Source: a virus
DNA: 35,179 nucleotides
Strand: one strand, 5' to 3'
IMG/VR virus record: IMGVR_UViG_3300010885_006184
Span: 1 to 35,179 of that record
The position numbers and the translations under genes were made by a program. Below, piece by piece: positions 18,420 through 26,526 of this stretch. Each line of letters starts with the position of its first letter. The stretch's first letter is position 1. The notes under the pieces were generated by a model, which saw nothing but the letters and a program-made list of their open reading frames with translations, did no database searches and was not told the DNA's origin.

Positions 18420-19748
18420 ATGCCTGACTATCCCGCTAACTGGATGCCCCTCGCCAACGACGCCGCTGATTCTTCGTGGCGTGGGAGCCCTATGAGTATG
18501 TTCCGCGAGGGCGGGCGCGTCGGCACGAAGCCGGTGTCGGTCAAGATACCGCAGGAACATATTACAAAGATGGCCAAAGGCGGCCTTGCCAGCGAAGCCG
18601 CTCGAGTGGCCCATTCAGGCGTCGGCGGCGACACCATGATCATCCATATCAATAAGGATGAGTTTGAAAAGCTTCGGAAGGAATGGGGCGAGCCTACCGT
18701 CAACCCTCACACCGGGATGCCTCAGTTCACGCCGTTCTACAAGCAGTCTTGGTTTGCCCCTGTGGCTGGCCTTGTTGGTACGGCGCTCATGGCGACAGGC
18801 TTTGGCGCACCTATTGGTGCCGCCCTTCTTGGTGAAGGGCTTGCTGGCACTACGCTTGCTGGGGCCACGGGTATAGGCGCGCTTGGATCGACAACGCTCG
18901 GCACTGTTGCTGGCAACATGGCGCTCGGCGCTGGTATCGGCGGTCTTTCCGGCGGCTTGAAGGGCGCAGCCTTGAGCGGCGGTCTTGCCGGTCTTGGTTC
19001 TGTGGGTGCGTCGGCGCTTGGAAATTACATGGGCACAGGCTCTGTCAGCGGCCTTTCCTCATCTGACGCAAAGACACTTGATAGCGCTTTGGGCAAGGGC
19101 TTCTACGACCAGAACATCAACATTTATCAACCCGGTCCAGAAGGTGCAGCAGCAAGCGGCGGGTGGGGATCTGGCCTAGCCAATGCCGCAAAAGGATTCG
19201 TCACAGATCCAAACAAACTAGCGGCCACGGCTCTCGTGCTTGGCGATATGGCTGGTGCCAATGATAGCGGCTCATCTCAGGATCCGGCTACCGCAACAGG
19301 CGGAACTTCTGGGTCCAAGAGCAGCTACATGGGGATGCCGCTGAACACCGCCGCTCTGATGAGAACGCGCGCGGTGGATCCGGGTGGATACTACAAATAT
19401 GGAAAGATGCCCGAGCGTGTCTTCTTCCGTGACAACTCAATCAATCAGCAAGATGCGACCCAAGAGGAGACCGTCAAGGCGGCTCGTGGCGGCCCATTGA
19501 CGCAATATGTTCAGGGTGGCGGCACAGGGCGCTCTGATAGCATCAATGCGAAGCTGTCAGATGGTGAGTACGTCATGGATGCAGAGACTGTGGCATTGCT
19601 TGGCGACGGCTCATCCAAGGCAGGAGCAGAGCGGCTTGACCAGTTCCGTGCTAATATCCGCAAACAGAAAGGGCAGGCGCTTGCAAAGGGCAAAATTAGC
19701 CCCGATGCTAGAGATCCTGAGCATTACCTAATGGGTGGGAGGGCTTAA
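18420..19748 (+). CDS. Internal virion protein with glycine-zipper segment
   Basis: 442 residues from ATG 18420, chosen over GTG 18411 because GGGTGG lies at the right distance. Residues about 110-210 are a long Gly/Ala/Leu stretch (GLVGTALMATGFGAPIGAAL, GNMALGAGIGGLSGG) like membrane-active glycine zippers. The C-terminal part has GRSDSINAKLSDGEYVMDAE, then GDGSSKAGAERLDQFR and ends in YLMGGRA, a combination common in environmental podovirus internal or ejected proteins. Near residues 25-55 it has FREGGRVG and MAKGGLA, echoing the KKGG motifs of the gene at 2021. An ejection-channel role is inferred. Confidence 0.75.
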   Translation: MPDYPANWMPLANDAADSSWRGSPMSMFREGGRVGTKPVSVKIPQEHITKMAKGGLASEAARVAHSGVGGDTMIIHINKDEFEKLRKEWGEPTVNPHTGMPQFTPFYKQSWFAPVAGLVGTALMATGFGAPIGAALLGEGLAGTTLAGATGIGALGSTTLGTVAGNMALGAGIGGLSGGLKGAALSGGLAGLGSVGASALGNYMGTGSVSGLSSSDAKTLDSALGKGFYDQNINIYQPGPEGAAASGGWGSGLANAAKGFVTDPNKLAATALVLGDMAGANDSGSSQDPATATGGTSGSKSSYMGMPLNTAALMRTRAVDPGGYYKYGKMPERVFFRDNSINQQDATQEETVKAARGGPLTQYVQGGGTGRSDSINAKLSDGEYVMDAETVALLGDGSSKAGAERLDQFRANIRKQKGQALAKGKISPDARDPEHYLMGGRA

Positions 19749-19750
19749 TC

Positions 19751-20830
19751 ATGGGTTTCACCAACTTTCTCACGCAGGGTACGCCTAACACCTCAACGGA
19801 AAAAGCGTATACCACCACTGAGATTCCTCAGTTTATGTCGGACTACCTCACCAAGCTGCTTGGTGGGGCGTATGCTGTTGCTTCGGAAGGCTACCAGCCT
19901 TACGGGCCGACCATTCCGCAAGACATACAGGCCAAGGGCCCCGACGCTATTCGTGATTATATGTCTAATCTTTCGCCTGACGAAATGGCGAAATATCAGC
20001 GCATCGCTGAATTTGATCCTTTGCAGACGAAAGCTTTCGCTGACACGGAAAAAGCTGCCGATGCATATAAAACTGGTTTAACCAGCGCTGAGACATCCGC
20101 AAACAAATCCGGTGCGCTCAGCGCGATTGGAGCGGCGAATCCGTATCTGGCAAAGGCTGGCGTCAGCGCGCCAACAAATGTGTCTGACTATTTGAACCCG
20201 TATCAGACCAACGTCACCGACCGCATGGGTGACATTGCTCAACGGCAGGTTCAAGAGAAGCTCCTCCCCGGATTGAGCGACACGTTCACGCGCGCCGGTC
20301 AGTATGGTTCAACCCGCCATCAAGAACTGGCCAATCGTGGCGTCAGGGACATCGCCAGCGAGCTTCAGTCAAACATAGGACTTCAGCTCGCCAAGGGCTA
20401 CGACACTTCTCTGGGGGCCGCACAGAAGGATCTGGAGCGGCAAGGGACGCTTGGCCAAGTCGCAGGAACTCTGACTGGCACGGAAGAGGCAAACAAGACA
20501 GCTTTGGCTAACGTCCAAGCTGGCCTTGCTGGTAAAGAACAGTCGCTTGGATTGACTGGTGCGGCGGCCAAGGAAGCTGTTGGTGCGGAGCAGCGTGATC
20601 TGGAACAGCAAAGAATGGATCTTGCGTATCAAGATTTCATCAATCAACGCGATGATCCAATGAAAAAAGTCACATTCCTCAATGAGGCTGTTCGTGGGTT
20701 GCCGTCTACTGGGAATGCTGTGACTAAAACTGGAACCACAGTTGGTGGCAGCTATTCTGCATCACCTCTGGCAAGCATTGCAGGCGCGGCGTCAGGCGCA
20801 AGCGCTCTCAGCACACTTTTGAAGACGTAA
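19751..20830 (+). CDS. Putative internal virion protein
   Basis: 359 residues, mostly helical and rich in Ala, Gln, Thr and Gly. The centre contains YLNPYQTNVTDRMGDIAQRQ, TFTRAGQYGSTRHQELANRG and LASIAGAASGASAL at the end. Such NPYQTNV and GSTRHQELANRGVRD segments appear in proteins placed between the tail hub and large ejection proteins in related phages. No enzymatic motif is visible. It lies two bases after the preceding gene and 10 bases before the next, in one operon. Confidence 0.7.
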   Translation: MGFTNFLTQGTPNTSTEKAYTTTEIPQFMSDYLTKLLGGAYAVASEGYQPYGPTIPQDIQAKGPDAIRDYMSNLSPDEMAKYQRIAEFDPLQTKAFADTEKAADAYKTGLTSAETSANKSGALSAIGAANPYLAKAGVSAPTNVSDYLNPYQTNVTDRMGDIAQRQVQEKLLPGLSDTFTRAGQYGSTRHQELANRGVRDIASELQSNIGLQLAKGYDTSLGAAQKDLERQGTLGQVAGTLTGTEEANKTALANVQAGLAGKEQSLGLTGAAAKEAVGAEQRDLEQQRMDLAYQDFINQRDDPMKKVTFLNEAVRGLPSTGNAVTKTGTTVGGSYSASPLASIAGAASGASALSTLLKT

Positions 20831-20840
20831 GGAGCGGAAG

Positions 20841-22262
20841 ATGGAAGAAGAAGACGAAGTCCAGAAGCCAGCTGGCGCTCTCCAGACGCTTCAGCCTTCC
20901 GCTAACCCTTATGGGCTGGCGGGGCCGTATGCCAAAATGTACGAAGAAATGCAGAAGCAGAGTGCGGCGCAGAACGCCGCTCGGCAGCAGTATCTTAATT
21001 CCATCCAGAAGAGAGAGGCTGATCTTCAGTCGCAGGGCATGAGCGACTACGACAAGGCTGGAGCCCTGTTTCAGTTGAGCGGGGCTCTTCTGTCGCCGAC
21101 TACTTCAGGCGGCATTGGTGGGACGATGGAGAGCTTCGGCAAGGGCGCAACAGCTCTTTCCGGCCCGCTGTCCAAGGCTGCTGAGGCTCAGCGTCAACGC
21201 CAACAGCAGATCCAGCAGCTTCAGGATGCTCGCGCCAAGATGGGCGTCGAGATGGCTGGCGGCATGGATCCACAGAATGCTATGTCTTTGCTCAAGGCTC
21301 AGCAAGATCAAGAGAGAGAGCCAACTGAATTTGACGAACTGCTGAAGCGCCCCGAGCTAACTGATGAGCAGCGCCGCGCAGCCGTTCTTCAAAAGCTTGG
21401 GATCAGGAAAGAGGCGGAGCAGGAAGAGTACAGAAACGTAGTGCGCCCCGACGGCAGCACGATCACGATCCTCAGCAAAGGCAACAAGGCGTATGATCCG
21501 ATCACGCGCGAGCCTCTTGATCTCGCCAGAATGGCCGAGGAGCAGAGGTCATCTGCGACTGCTGATCGGCAAGCGCAAGCGATTGATTATGGAGTTCCCA
21601 TCGCAACTTCAGATCCTTTCGCTGCTTTACCTCCCAAGGATCGTGAAAAGGCAAGAATCGCTAGGTACAATGCAGATACGCGCGTCTTGCAAAAACTGGC
21701 AGAGGATGTTCCTGACGCTGCTCTTCGAAACGAGATCATGGATTACAAGCGTTTCTTGTCCTTGAACCAAGAGAATCAGAGGACCGGACCCGGCTGGGGG
21801 AGCACGCTGAATCTCACGACTTCGGCCCAAAATATGAAGGAAATTGAATCAAAGCTCACGGTGGCTGCGGGTAAAGATCTCAAGGGCGCGGCGTCTGACC
21901 GCGATGTTGCAATGTTTGGTCAGGCCTCCCCCTCAACCTCCAAGGGTCTTGAGGCAAATGCCAATATCGTAAAATTTGGCGTCATGCGGAATGCGACTGA
22001 ACTAGATCGGCGCGCGTTCCTGCGCGACTATCTTGCGGTGAACAAAACCCTTGATGGGGCTGATAGGCAATGGTCTCAGTACATCAACGACAATCCATTC
22101 TTCATATACCCGCCAAGAGTTGATCCTTCAAAACTTGACGTTTCGAAGCTTCAAGAAAATAAGAATCGACTCTCCTACGGTGACTATTTCCGTCAGAGAT
22201 CGGAAAGAGGTCCGACAACTGTCAGGCGCAATGAGCAGGGCCAACTTGTGACCGGGGATTAG
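20841..22262 (+). CDS. Putative internal virion protein, Gln-rich coiled coil
   Basis: 473 residues, starting after AAGGAGCGGAAG. The N-terminal third has heptad-like, Gln-rich helix (AEAQRQRQQQIQQLQDARAK). The centre is charged (FDELLKRPELTDEQRRAAVL). The last part includes TVAAGKDLKGAASDRDVAMF, which resembles segments of injected phage proteins, and ends GQLVTGD. No membrane segment or catalytic site is visible. Position in the row of large late proteins favours an internal or ejected component. Confidence 0.7.
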   Translation: MEEEDEVQKPAGALQTLQPSANPYGLAGPYAKMYEEMQKQSAAQNAARQQYLNSIQKREADLQSQGMSDYDKAGALFQLSGALLSPTTSGGIGGTMESFGKGATALSGPLSKAAEAQRQRQQQIQQLQDARAKMGVEMAGGMDPQNAMSLLKAQQDQEREPTEFDELLKRPELTDEQRRAAVLQKLGIRKEAEQEEYRNVVRPDGSTITILSKGNKAYDPITREPLDLARMAEEQRSSATADRQAQAIDYGVPIATSDPFAALPPKDREKARIARYNADTRVLQKLAEDVPDAALRNEIMDYKRFLSLNQENQRTGPGWGSTLNLTTSAQNMKEIESKLTVAAGKDLKGAASDRDVAMFGQASPSTSKGLEANANIVKFGVMRNATELDRRAFLRDYLAVNKTLDGADRQWSQYINDNPFFIYPPRVDPSKLDVSKLQENKNRLSYGDYFRQRSERGPTTVRRNEQGQLVTGD

Positions 22263-22267
22263 TAACT

Positions 22268-24346
22268 ATGGCGAAGGTTGTCGAAGGTTTTAGTTTCCCT
22301 GATGATGCAACAGGTGAAGAGATAACCTCTTTTCTGAGGCAGAATCGTCGCGCTTCCCAAGACCCTCTTGCCGACATGCCCGAGAAAAAGGACATGTCTT
22401 GGGGAGATGTAGCCAAAGGTGTCGGTCGTTCGGCTGCTTCAGGATTGACGTTTAATTGGAGCGATGAACTGATCGCTGGGTATCGGGCGAAGAATGAGGG
22501 CATCCCCTACGAGCAGGCTCTGAAAGAGGAGCGCGAAGCGAAGAAAGAGTTTGAAGGCCAATATCCGGTGACGGCTATTGCCTCCGAAATCGCGGGCAGT
22601 GTTCCTACCATGTTTGTGCCGGGCCTTGGTATCGCCAAGGGCGCTCAGGTCGCAAGCAGGGTGGCAAGGCCTGCCCTGTCCATGGGCGAAAAGGCTGCGC
22701 AGTTTGCTGCCTCGCCAGTGGGGCAAGGGATCAAGACAGGGGCTGTTCAGGGCGGCCTCAGCGGCCTTGGAGAGAGTGAGAGCGAGAATCTGTTCTCCGC
22801 CGAGGACATCGGCAGCCGCCTCAAATCTGCGGCTCAGGGTTCTACAGTCGGGGGCGTTGTTGGCGGCGGCCTGACCAAAGGCGCGCAAGTTCTGACTCCT
22901 GCTGTGACAAGCGTCATGGAGCGGTTCAGCCCCAAGATTTCCGAAAACGTCGGCATGTCCCGTGTGCTCCAAGATCTGGAACGTAGCGGCATGACGCCTG
23001 AGCAGGCCGGGAAAGAGTGGGAGCGCATGCACAAGGCTGGCGCACCCGCCCAGCTCTTCGATGTGGCCCCCGCCCTCACAAACCGGGCAGAGGTCATTGC
23101 GCAGCGCCCCGGTCAGGCCGGTATCGATATAGCATCAGATGTTGAGAATCGACAATCTGGACAACGTGGGCGCGTCATGCAGGCGACCCGTGACACCATG
23201 GGCGTGAAGGGCGACTATTACGGTACTGAAGATGCCCTCAACAACGCTCTACGCAGCAATGCCAAGCCTTTTTATGAGGCCGCTTACAAGGCCAAAATTC
23301 CAACTCAGGCACAGGCAGAGCTTCAAACTGTTATGGATTCTGTCAAAGAGGCGTTCCCCGAAGCGATATCTTCGGCCAAAAAACTATACGCTTCCGACGA
23401 CAAGGGGCGCATGGGCAAGTTCGGCACAAAAGAGGCCAGCTCTATTCCCGGCCAGTCCATGAAGGCCTTCGAGGAGATCCCAGAAGTTCAACAGTGGGAT
23501 TATATCATGCGAGGCCTGTATCAAGCATCTCGGGCCGCCGGTCAGGGCACCCCCCTTGCTAGCAACGCCTTGAGCATGCGAGGCCGCATTGCTGGAATCC
23601 TCGATCAGAACGTCGGAGAATTCAAAGCCGCTCGTGCCGTCTACAAAGGCGACAAGGAGATCATGGAGGCGCTGGAGAACGGGCGCGCGTTCAACCGCGC
23701 GGATCCCGAGCTACTGGCCCGTGAGTGGAAGGACATGGGCGCTGGCGAGCGTCAGGCTTACCGTGTCGGCGCACTCAAGAACATGCGCGACAACATCTTT
23801 GGGTCTGCGGACACCAGCGATGTCACCAAGCGCGTTGGGCAGAACATTGAGGATCGCCGTGAAGCCCTGCGCATCATCATGCCGAACCCAACGCATGCTC
23901 GTCTTCTCGAAGAGAGCCTAGAGGCTGAGGCCCGCTTGTTCAAGAACGCTAGCAGGATCACAGGCGGCCCGGCAACGGCTCGACGTATTGCGGGTGGCAA
24001 AGACCTCGACGCCAGCGACTTCCACCTTCTAGGTGTCGCCGCAGATGTAGCGCAGGGGAAACCGTCGGCAATCTTCAAAACCATGGCCAATGTATTATCT
24101 GGCGACGTGCTGATACCTGAAGCACGGGCGAACGCCATTGGTAAGATTCTGCGATCCGGCACACCGGCGGAGATTAAAAGTGCCGTCAACGCTCTTGAGA
24201 ATTTTTCCACAGAGAATGCGAAGAGGCAGGCCAGCACGGCGCGCAAGACCGTTCGTGGCGCTGGTTTGGTGGCCGAGGAGGCTGGTGAATATGCAGGTAC
24301 GCCTGACTATCAGTTGCCTCCGCTGACGATTACAAGAGGCCCTTAA
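22268..24346 (+). CDS. Large internal virion/ejection protein
   Basis: 692 residues, the last gene of the late block. It opens with VEGFSFPDDATGEEITSFLR, a short module often found at the N terminus of large phage internal proteins. Residues about 100-210 hold hydrophobic Gly/Ala segments (AGSVPTMFVPGLGIAKGAQV, GSTVGGVVGGGLTKGA) that could enter a membrane, and the rest is long charged helix. There is no obvious lytic-enzyme motif. The stop TAA at 24344-24346 interlocks with the stop of the convergent gene, inside a hairpin loop. The ribosome site is weak (GGGGAT). Confidence 0.75.
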   Translation: MAKVVEGFSFPDDATGEEITSFLRQNRRASQDPLADMPEKKDMSWGDVAKGVGRSAASGLTFNWSDELIAGYRAKNEGIPYEQALKEEREAKKEFEGQYPVTAIASEIAGSVPTMFVPGLGIAKGAQVASRVARPALSMGEKAAQFAASPVGQGIKTGAVQGGLSGLGESESENLFSAEDIGSRLKSAAQGSTVGGVVGGGLTKGAQVLTPAVTSVMERFSPKISENVGMSRVLQDLERSGMTPEQAGKEWERMHKAGAPAQLFDVAPALTNRAEVIAQRPGQAGIDIASDVENRQSGQRGRVMQATRDTMGVKGDYYGTEDALNNALRSNAKPFYEAAYKAKIPTQAQAELQTVMDSVKEAFPEAISSAKKLYASDDKGRMGKFGTKEASSIPGQSMKAFEEIPEVQQWDYIMRGLYQASRAAGQGTPLASNALSMRGRIAGILDQNVGEFKAARAVYKGDKEIMEALENGRAFNRADPELLAREWKDMGAGERQAYRVGALKNMRDNIFGSADTSDVTKRVGQNIEDRREALRIIMPNPTHARLLEESLEAEARLFKNASRITGGPATARRIAGGKDLDASDFHLLGVAADVAQGKPSAIFKTMANVLSGDVLIPEARANAIGKILRSGTPAEIKSAVNALENFSTENAKRQASTARKTVRGAGLVAEEAGEYAGTPDYQLPPLTITRGP

Positions 24347-24355
24347 TTGGGCCTC
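24336..24355. terminator. Hairpin at the convergent gene junction
   Basis: A perfect 7-bp stem (GAGGCCC at 24336-24342, GGGCCTC at 24349-24355) closes the 6-base loop TTAATT. The loop holds both stop codons: TAA at 24344-24346 on the plus strand and the complement of TAA at 24343-24345 for the minus-strand gene. Neither side has a long T tract, so it may act as a weak bidirectional terminator or 3'-end stabiliser. Confidence 0.6.
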
Positions 24356-24537
24356 CCCATGCTCGGGTTTGTTTGAGCGCGGATGTCTGGGTTTGACCAG
24401 CACCAGCACTCGCGGGTGTCGTTTTGAAAGCAAACCCAGAGCATATGATGCTCTGGGCCATAGTCGATCCATGCAATGCACAGCGCCTTACCCCTTGGCG
24501 TTTCGACTGGAATGGGCGGATTTAGCTGATGGATCAT
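24343..24537 (-). CDS. Small conserved phage protein (MIHQLNPPIP type)
   Basis: 64 residues. It begins MIHQLNPPIPVETPRGKAL and contains HHMLWVCFQNDTRECW and SNPDIRAQTNPSMGR; I recognise this as a recurrent small protein of phages of Proteobacteria, without known function. It overlaps the gene upstream by 50 bases, and its ribosome site is poor, so translation may be coupled. The stop codon is shared in TTAA with the convergent late gene. It is the last gene of the minus-strand block. Confidence 0.75.
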   Translation of the reverse strand: MIHQLNPPIPVETPRGKALCIAWIDYGPEHHMLWVCFQNDTRECWCWSNPDIRAQTNPSMGRPN

Positions 24538-24754
24538 AGTTCATAGGCTTTCTGGGTATGGGTGATCTGCATGTGTAAATCTCGCCAGTTTTGCTATCCC
24601 TACGGCAGTCAAGGTAGAGGGCCGAGAGTTTTGCCATCCACAATTCCCCATCTGGATGTTCGTAGCAATACCAATCATCCAGATCGTACTCAGGTCTTCT
24701 GAGCCATCCGAATGACCAATGCCATCCATGCTTGAGGAGCATATCAGATCTCAT
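24488..24754 (-). CDS. Small Trp-rich hypothetical protein
   Basis: 88 residues from the ATG that overlaps the previous stop as ATGA, preceded by a strong GAGGAGC site. The first half is aromatic and acidic (HGWHWSFGWLRRPEYDLDDW, CYEHPDGELWMAKL), which looks like a real folded protein; the last 30 residues are polar and overlap the next gene. A competing frame (24541-24729) has a less protein-like composition and no good ribosome site. Function unknown. Confidence 0.65.
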   Translation of the reverse strand: MRSDMLLKHGWHWSFGWLRRPEYDLDDWYCYEHPDGELWMAKLSALYLDCRRDSKTGEIYTCRSPIPRKPMNYDPSAKSAHSSRNAKG

Positions 24755-24876
24755 AGAAGCTCCTCGCACACAAAATCCCGCACGAGGACATAGAGAAAAA
24801 CGATTGCTGCGATGCTGCCCGTAACCGTGACGCCAGTGGCGCAGAACAGCATGATGGTAATCAAGGCTTCATTCAT
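24751..24876 (-). CDS. 41-residue single-TM membrane peptide
   Basis: The frame is open further upstream to 24963, but ATG 24876 follows the strong site GGAGGGGAAAG and gives a compact protein: MNEA, then a long hydrophobic helix (LITIMLFCATGVTVTGSIAA and IVFLYVLV), then RDFVCEELL. It overlaps the upstream gene by eight bases and the downstream gene by ATGA, so the set is translated in a chain. It should insert in the inner membrane. The target is unknown; small early phage membrane peptides often affect host membrane proteins or superinfection. Confidence 0.7.
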   Translation of the reverse strand: MNEALITIMLFCATGVTVTGSIAAIVFLYVLVRDFVCEELL

Positions 24877-25099
24877 CTTTCCCCTCCAGTGCTTTGCGGG
24901 CAACCCTGACGCGCTCGTTGTAAACCCCTGAAAGCTCCACGAGCGCATCCCAATCGGTTTCAAAAATTGGGCTATTCCAATCCTCGCAGCATTTCCGCAG
25001 CGCCGCCTCCAGCTTTTCGATGCGGTCAGCGGCCTCCGCTGGCTCTTTGCAGGCGCAGGCGAACATGTGGCGAAGGCGGAAGGGTAGGGATTCGCTCAT
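24869..25099 (-). CDS. Small coiled-coil phage protein
   Basis: 76 residues, starting four bases before the upstream stop ends (ATGA) after a GAGGGGGAGGGG site. The N terminus is basic (LPFRLRHMFACACKEP). Residues about 22-40 (EAADRIEKLEAALRKCCEDW) are a short coiled coil found in many small phage proteins, and the C terminus is helical (YNERVRVARKALEG). The chain contains four Cys in two clusters (CAC, CC). Function is not known. Confidence 0.75.
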   Translation of the reverse strand: MSESLPFRLRHMFACACKEPAEAADRIEKLEAALRKCCEDWNSPIFETDWDALVELSGVYNERVRVARKALEGKDE

Positions 25100-25428
25100 A
25101 GCCCCTCCCCCTCTTCAAAATCCAACTCGACTTTGATGCAGGCGATGCGGTTAGTGATTTCGTAATATGCCTCTTCAGTGGCGCAGACTGTGCTGTTTTT
25201 GAACACATGCAGCCACACCGTCCGCTTGTGGCGGGGGCGGACCTCGATGAGGTCAAGAAGCATGTCCCGGCAGTGCGATCCGCTTGCTTCCCAATCACAG
25301 GAGGTCCAGCAACCGCTATAGATATTCTTGAAGGCGCCATGCACACGTTTGAGTTCATTCCCATCCGTCGCATAGATGCGGACTTCACGGCCATCTCTGG
25401 TGCGGTAGTTTTTAGATTTGTCGATCAT
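25096..25428 (-). CDS. Conserved small phage protein (MIDKSKNYRTRDGREVRI type)
   Basis: 110 residues. The opening YRTRDGREVRIYATDGNELK, the middle DLIEVRPRHKRTVWLHVFKN and the ending IACIKVELDFEEGEGL define a family I recognise as common in phages of Alphaproteobacteria. It is a small beta-rich protein that is often repeated within one genome with different middle parts. No function is established that I know of. An AGGAGGGGATTAATC site precedes the ATG and overlaps the stop of the 28-residue gene upstream. Confidence 0.8.
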   Translation of the reverse strand: MIDKSKNYRTRDGREVRIYATDGNELKRVHGAFKNIYSGCWTSCDWEASGSHCRDMLLDLIEVRPRHKRTVWLHVFKNSTVCATEEAYYEITNRIACIKVELDFEEGEGL

Positions 25429-25430
25429 GA

Positions 25431-25517
25431 TTAATCCCCTCCTGTCGCAAGAAGAAATGCTATGAGGCTAACCCCATAAACTGCTGCTACCCATAGGGCC
25501 GATTCAATTTTGCGCAT
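25431..25517 (-). CDS. 28-residue membrane peptide
   Basis: A short frame runs from ATG 25517 to TAA 25431 and encodes MRKIESALWVAAVYG then a hydrophobic stretch VSLIAFLLATGGD. It is preceded by GAGGGAAGAAC, overlaps the end of the DnaA-like gene by 14 bases, and its tail forms the ribosome site of the next gene. The basic N terminus and single helix of about 18 residues predict an inner-membrane peptide. It is easily missed by gene callers. Its reality rests on the ribosome site and exact tiling with both neighbours. Confidence 0.65.
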   Translation of the reverse strand: MRKIESALWVAAVYGVSLIAFLLATGGD

Positions 25518-26034
25518 GTTCTTCCCTCATTCTCTTCAGTTGCATTTTCCAGTAGAGATATCGGACAGGATCCATCTCCACAACTTCGCAAACCTCAAAA
25601 TCAAGGCTGGTCAAATTGGCGTTCACAAACCTCCTGATGCTGTTGAGAACTGTTGTGTGATCTCTCTTACCAACAAGTCTGCCGATTTGAGGTAGTGACC
25701 AACCATTCGCCTTCAAAGCTATGTAAATTTCAGACCGAATGTGGACATATCGAGCCGTCTGTTTTCTGCCGCAAACGTCCTTCCAAGTAATTCTATGACG
25801 CTCAAGGATCGGCAAGATTCTGCCTTTGGTTTCATCTGATGCTGGTATGCCCCTAATCAGATCAAACTTTGGAACAGGCTTGATGTGGTCTAGTGGCATC
25901 ATTGGCTGGGGCGCGGGCTCTGGCGCAGGCTCAGGGGCGGCTTTCGGTTTTTCGACTACCTTTGGCCGCCCTGCATTCAACCGGCTGCGCACGGCCTTGT
26001 AATGGGTGTGGAGGTCCATAAGAGCGTCAGACAT
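25504..26034 (-). CDS. DnaA domain IV-like DNA-binding protein
   Basis: 176 residues. ATG 26034 is chosen because GGGAGAG lies five bases upstream; an in-frame TTG at 26055 is not favoured. Residues 24-46 are a Pro/Ala/Glu linker. Residues about 97-137 (RSEIYIALKANGWSLPQIGR and LVGKRDHTTVLNSIRRF) match DnaA domain IV, including the GxRDHTTV signature that reads the DnaA box. The AAA+ ATPase and other DnaA domains are absent. It could compete with host DnaA at the chromosome origin, or act as a regulator or initiator at phage sites. The C terminus (RYLYWKMQLKRMREE) is basic and helical. Function beyond DNA binding is inferred. Confidence 0.8.
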   Translation of the reverse strand: MSDALMDLHTHYKAVRSRLNAGRPKVVEKPKAAPEPAPEPAPQPMMPLDHIKPVPKFDLIRGIPASDETKGRILPILERHRITWKDVCGRKQTARYVHIRSEIYIALKANGWSLPQIGRLVGKRDHTTVLNSIRRFVNANLTSLDFEVCEVVEMDPVRYLYWKMQLKRMREEHAQN

Positions 26035-26263
26035 TGTTCTCTCCCAATGCGGCAATCACGATGCCGTCTATATGATCGCTGAAACGGTCGCGCTTGTTGT
26101 TGACCTTTGCAATCTCTCGAAGAGCACCCTCCAGAAACTCAATTCTGCTGGTTTGCTCCCAAACTTTGCCCTCAAGATTGTCGATCAGCTTTTCAGCTTC
26201 TAAATACTGCTGATGCCAGCGGTTTTCTTGTGTTTCCCAATAGTGAGCTTGTTTCATGTTCAT
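26027..26263 (-). CDS. Small coiled-coil hypothetical protein
   Basis: 78 residues from ATG 26263, seven bases after AAAGGAG; the frame is open further upstream but without a better start. It begins MNMKQAHYWETQENRWHQQY and continues with coiled coil (EAEKLIDNLEGKV, RIEFLEGALREIAKVN), ending in IDGIVIAALGENNV. The stop overlaps the DnaA-like start by eight bases, so expression of the two may be coupled. No named family recognised. Confidence 0.7.
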   Translation of the reverse strand: MNMKQAHYWETQENRWHQQYLEAEKLIDNLEGKVWEQTSRIEFLEGALREIAKVNNKRDRFSDHIDGIVIAALGENNV

Positions 26264-26486
26264 TTTGGACTCCTTTGATCGCGGCATATGCGTGTTTCTC
26301 AATCTGCTTTCTGGTTGGCTCGTCGTGTATGTTCTCAAGGGCAATCTTAATGATATAGCCCATGTGTTCAATCATATTCTGGATGTAGTTGGCGGCCTCC
26401 TCACCGTCCGGGTTGATCGGGGTTTCCCATGTGCCGGGGAGATGGTCTCGGTTCTTGATGGTTGCTCTAAGCTTGGTCTGGATCAC
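26193..26486 (-). CDS. Hypothetical helical protein with GTG start
   Basis: 97 residues. A GTG at 26486 lies five bases after a perfect AGGAGG, which makes it a better start than the ATG at 26573, which has no such site. The protein is helical, with PGTWETPINPDGEEAANYIQ, MIEHMGYIIKIALENIHDEP and RKQIEKHAYAAIKGV. The last 23 residues overlap the next gene. It has no membrane helix or enzyme motif that I can see. Function unknown. Confidence 0.65.
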   Translation of the reverse strand: MIQTKLRATIKNRDHLPGTWETPINPDGEEAANYIQNMIEHMGYIIKIALENIHDEPTRKQIEKHAYAAIKGVQNEHETSSLLGNTRKPLASAVFRS

Positions 26487-26526
26487 GGCTGCCTCCTCAA
26501 TCACAAGGCACCCTACAAAACATCCG

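Noticed and set aside
22439-23032. 197-residue minus-strand frame within the large internal protein gene
   Set aside because: Shadow of a well-supported 692-codon gene; no start signal or family resemblance.
24203-24211. TTTTCCACA, one base from a DnaA box
   Set aside because: A single imperfect match inside a coding gene, not near the array or a gap; too weak to call a DnaA site.
24541-24729. 62-residue alternative frame ending just before ATG 24537
   Set aside because: The other frame has the ATGA coupling, strong ribosome site and a more natural aromatic/acidic protein.
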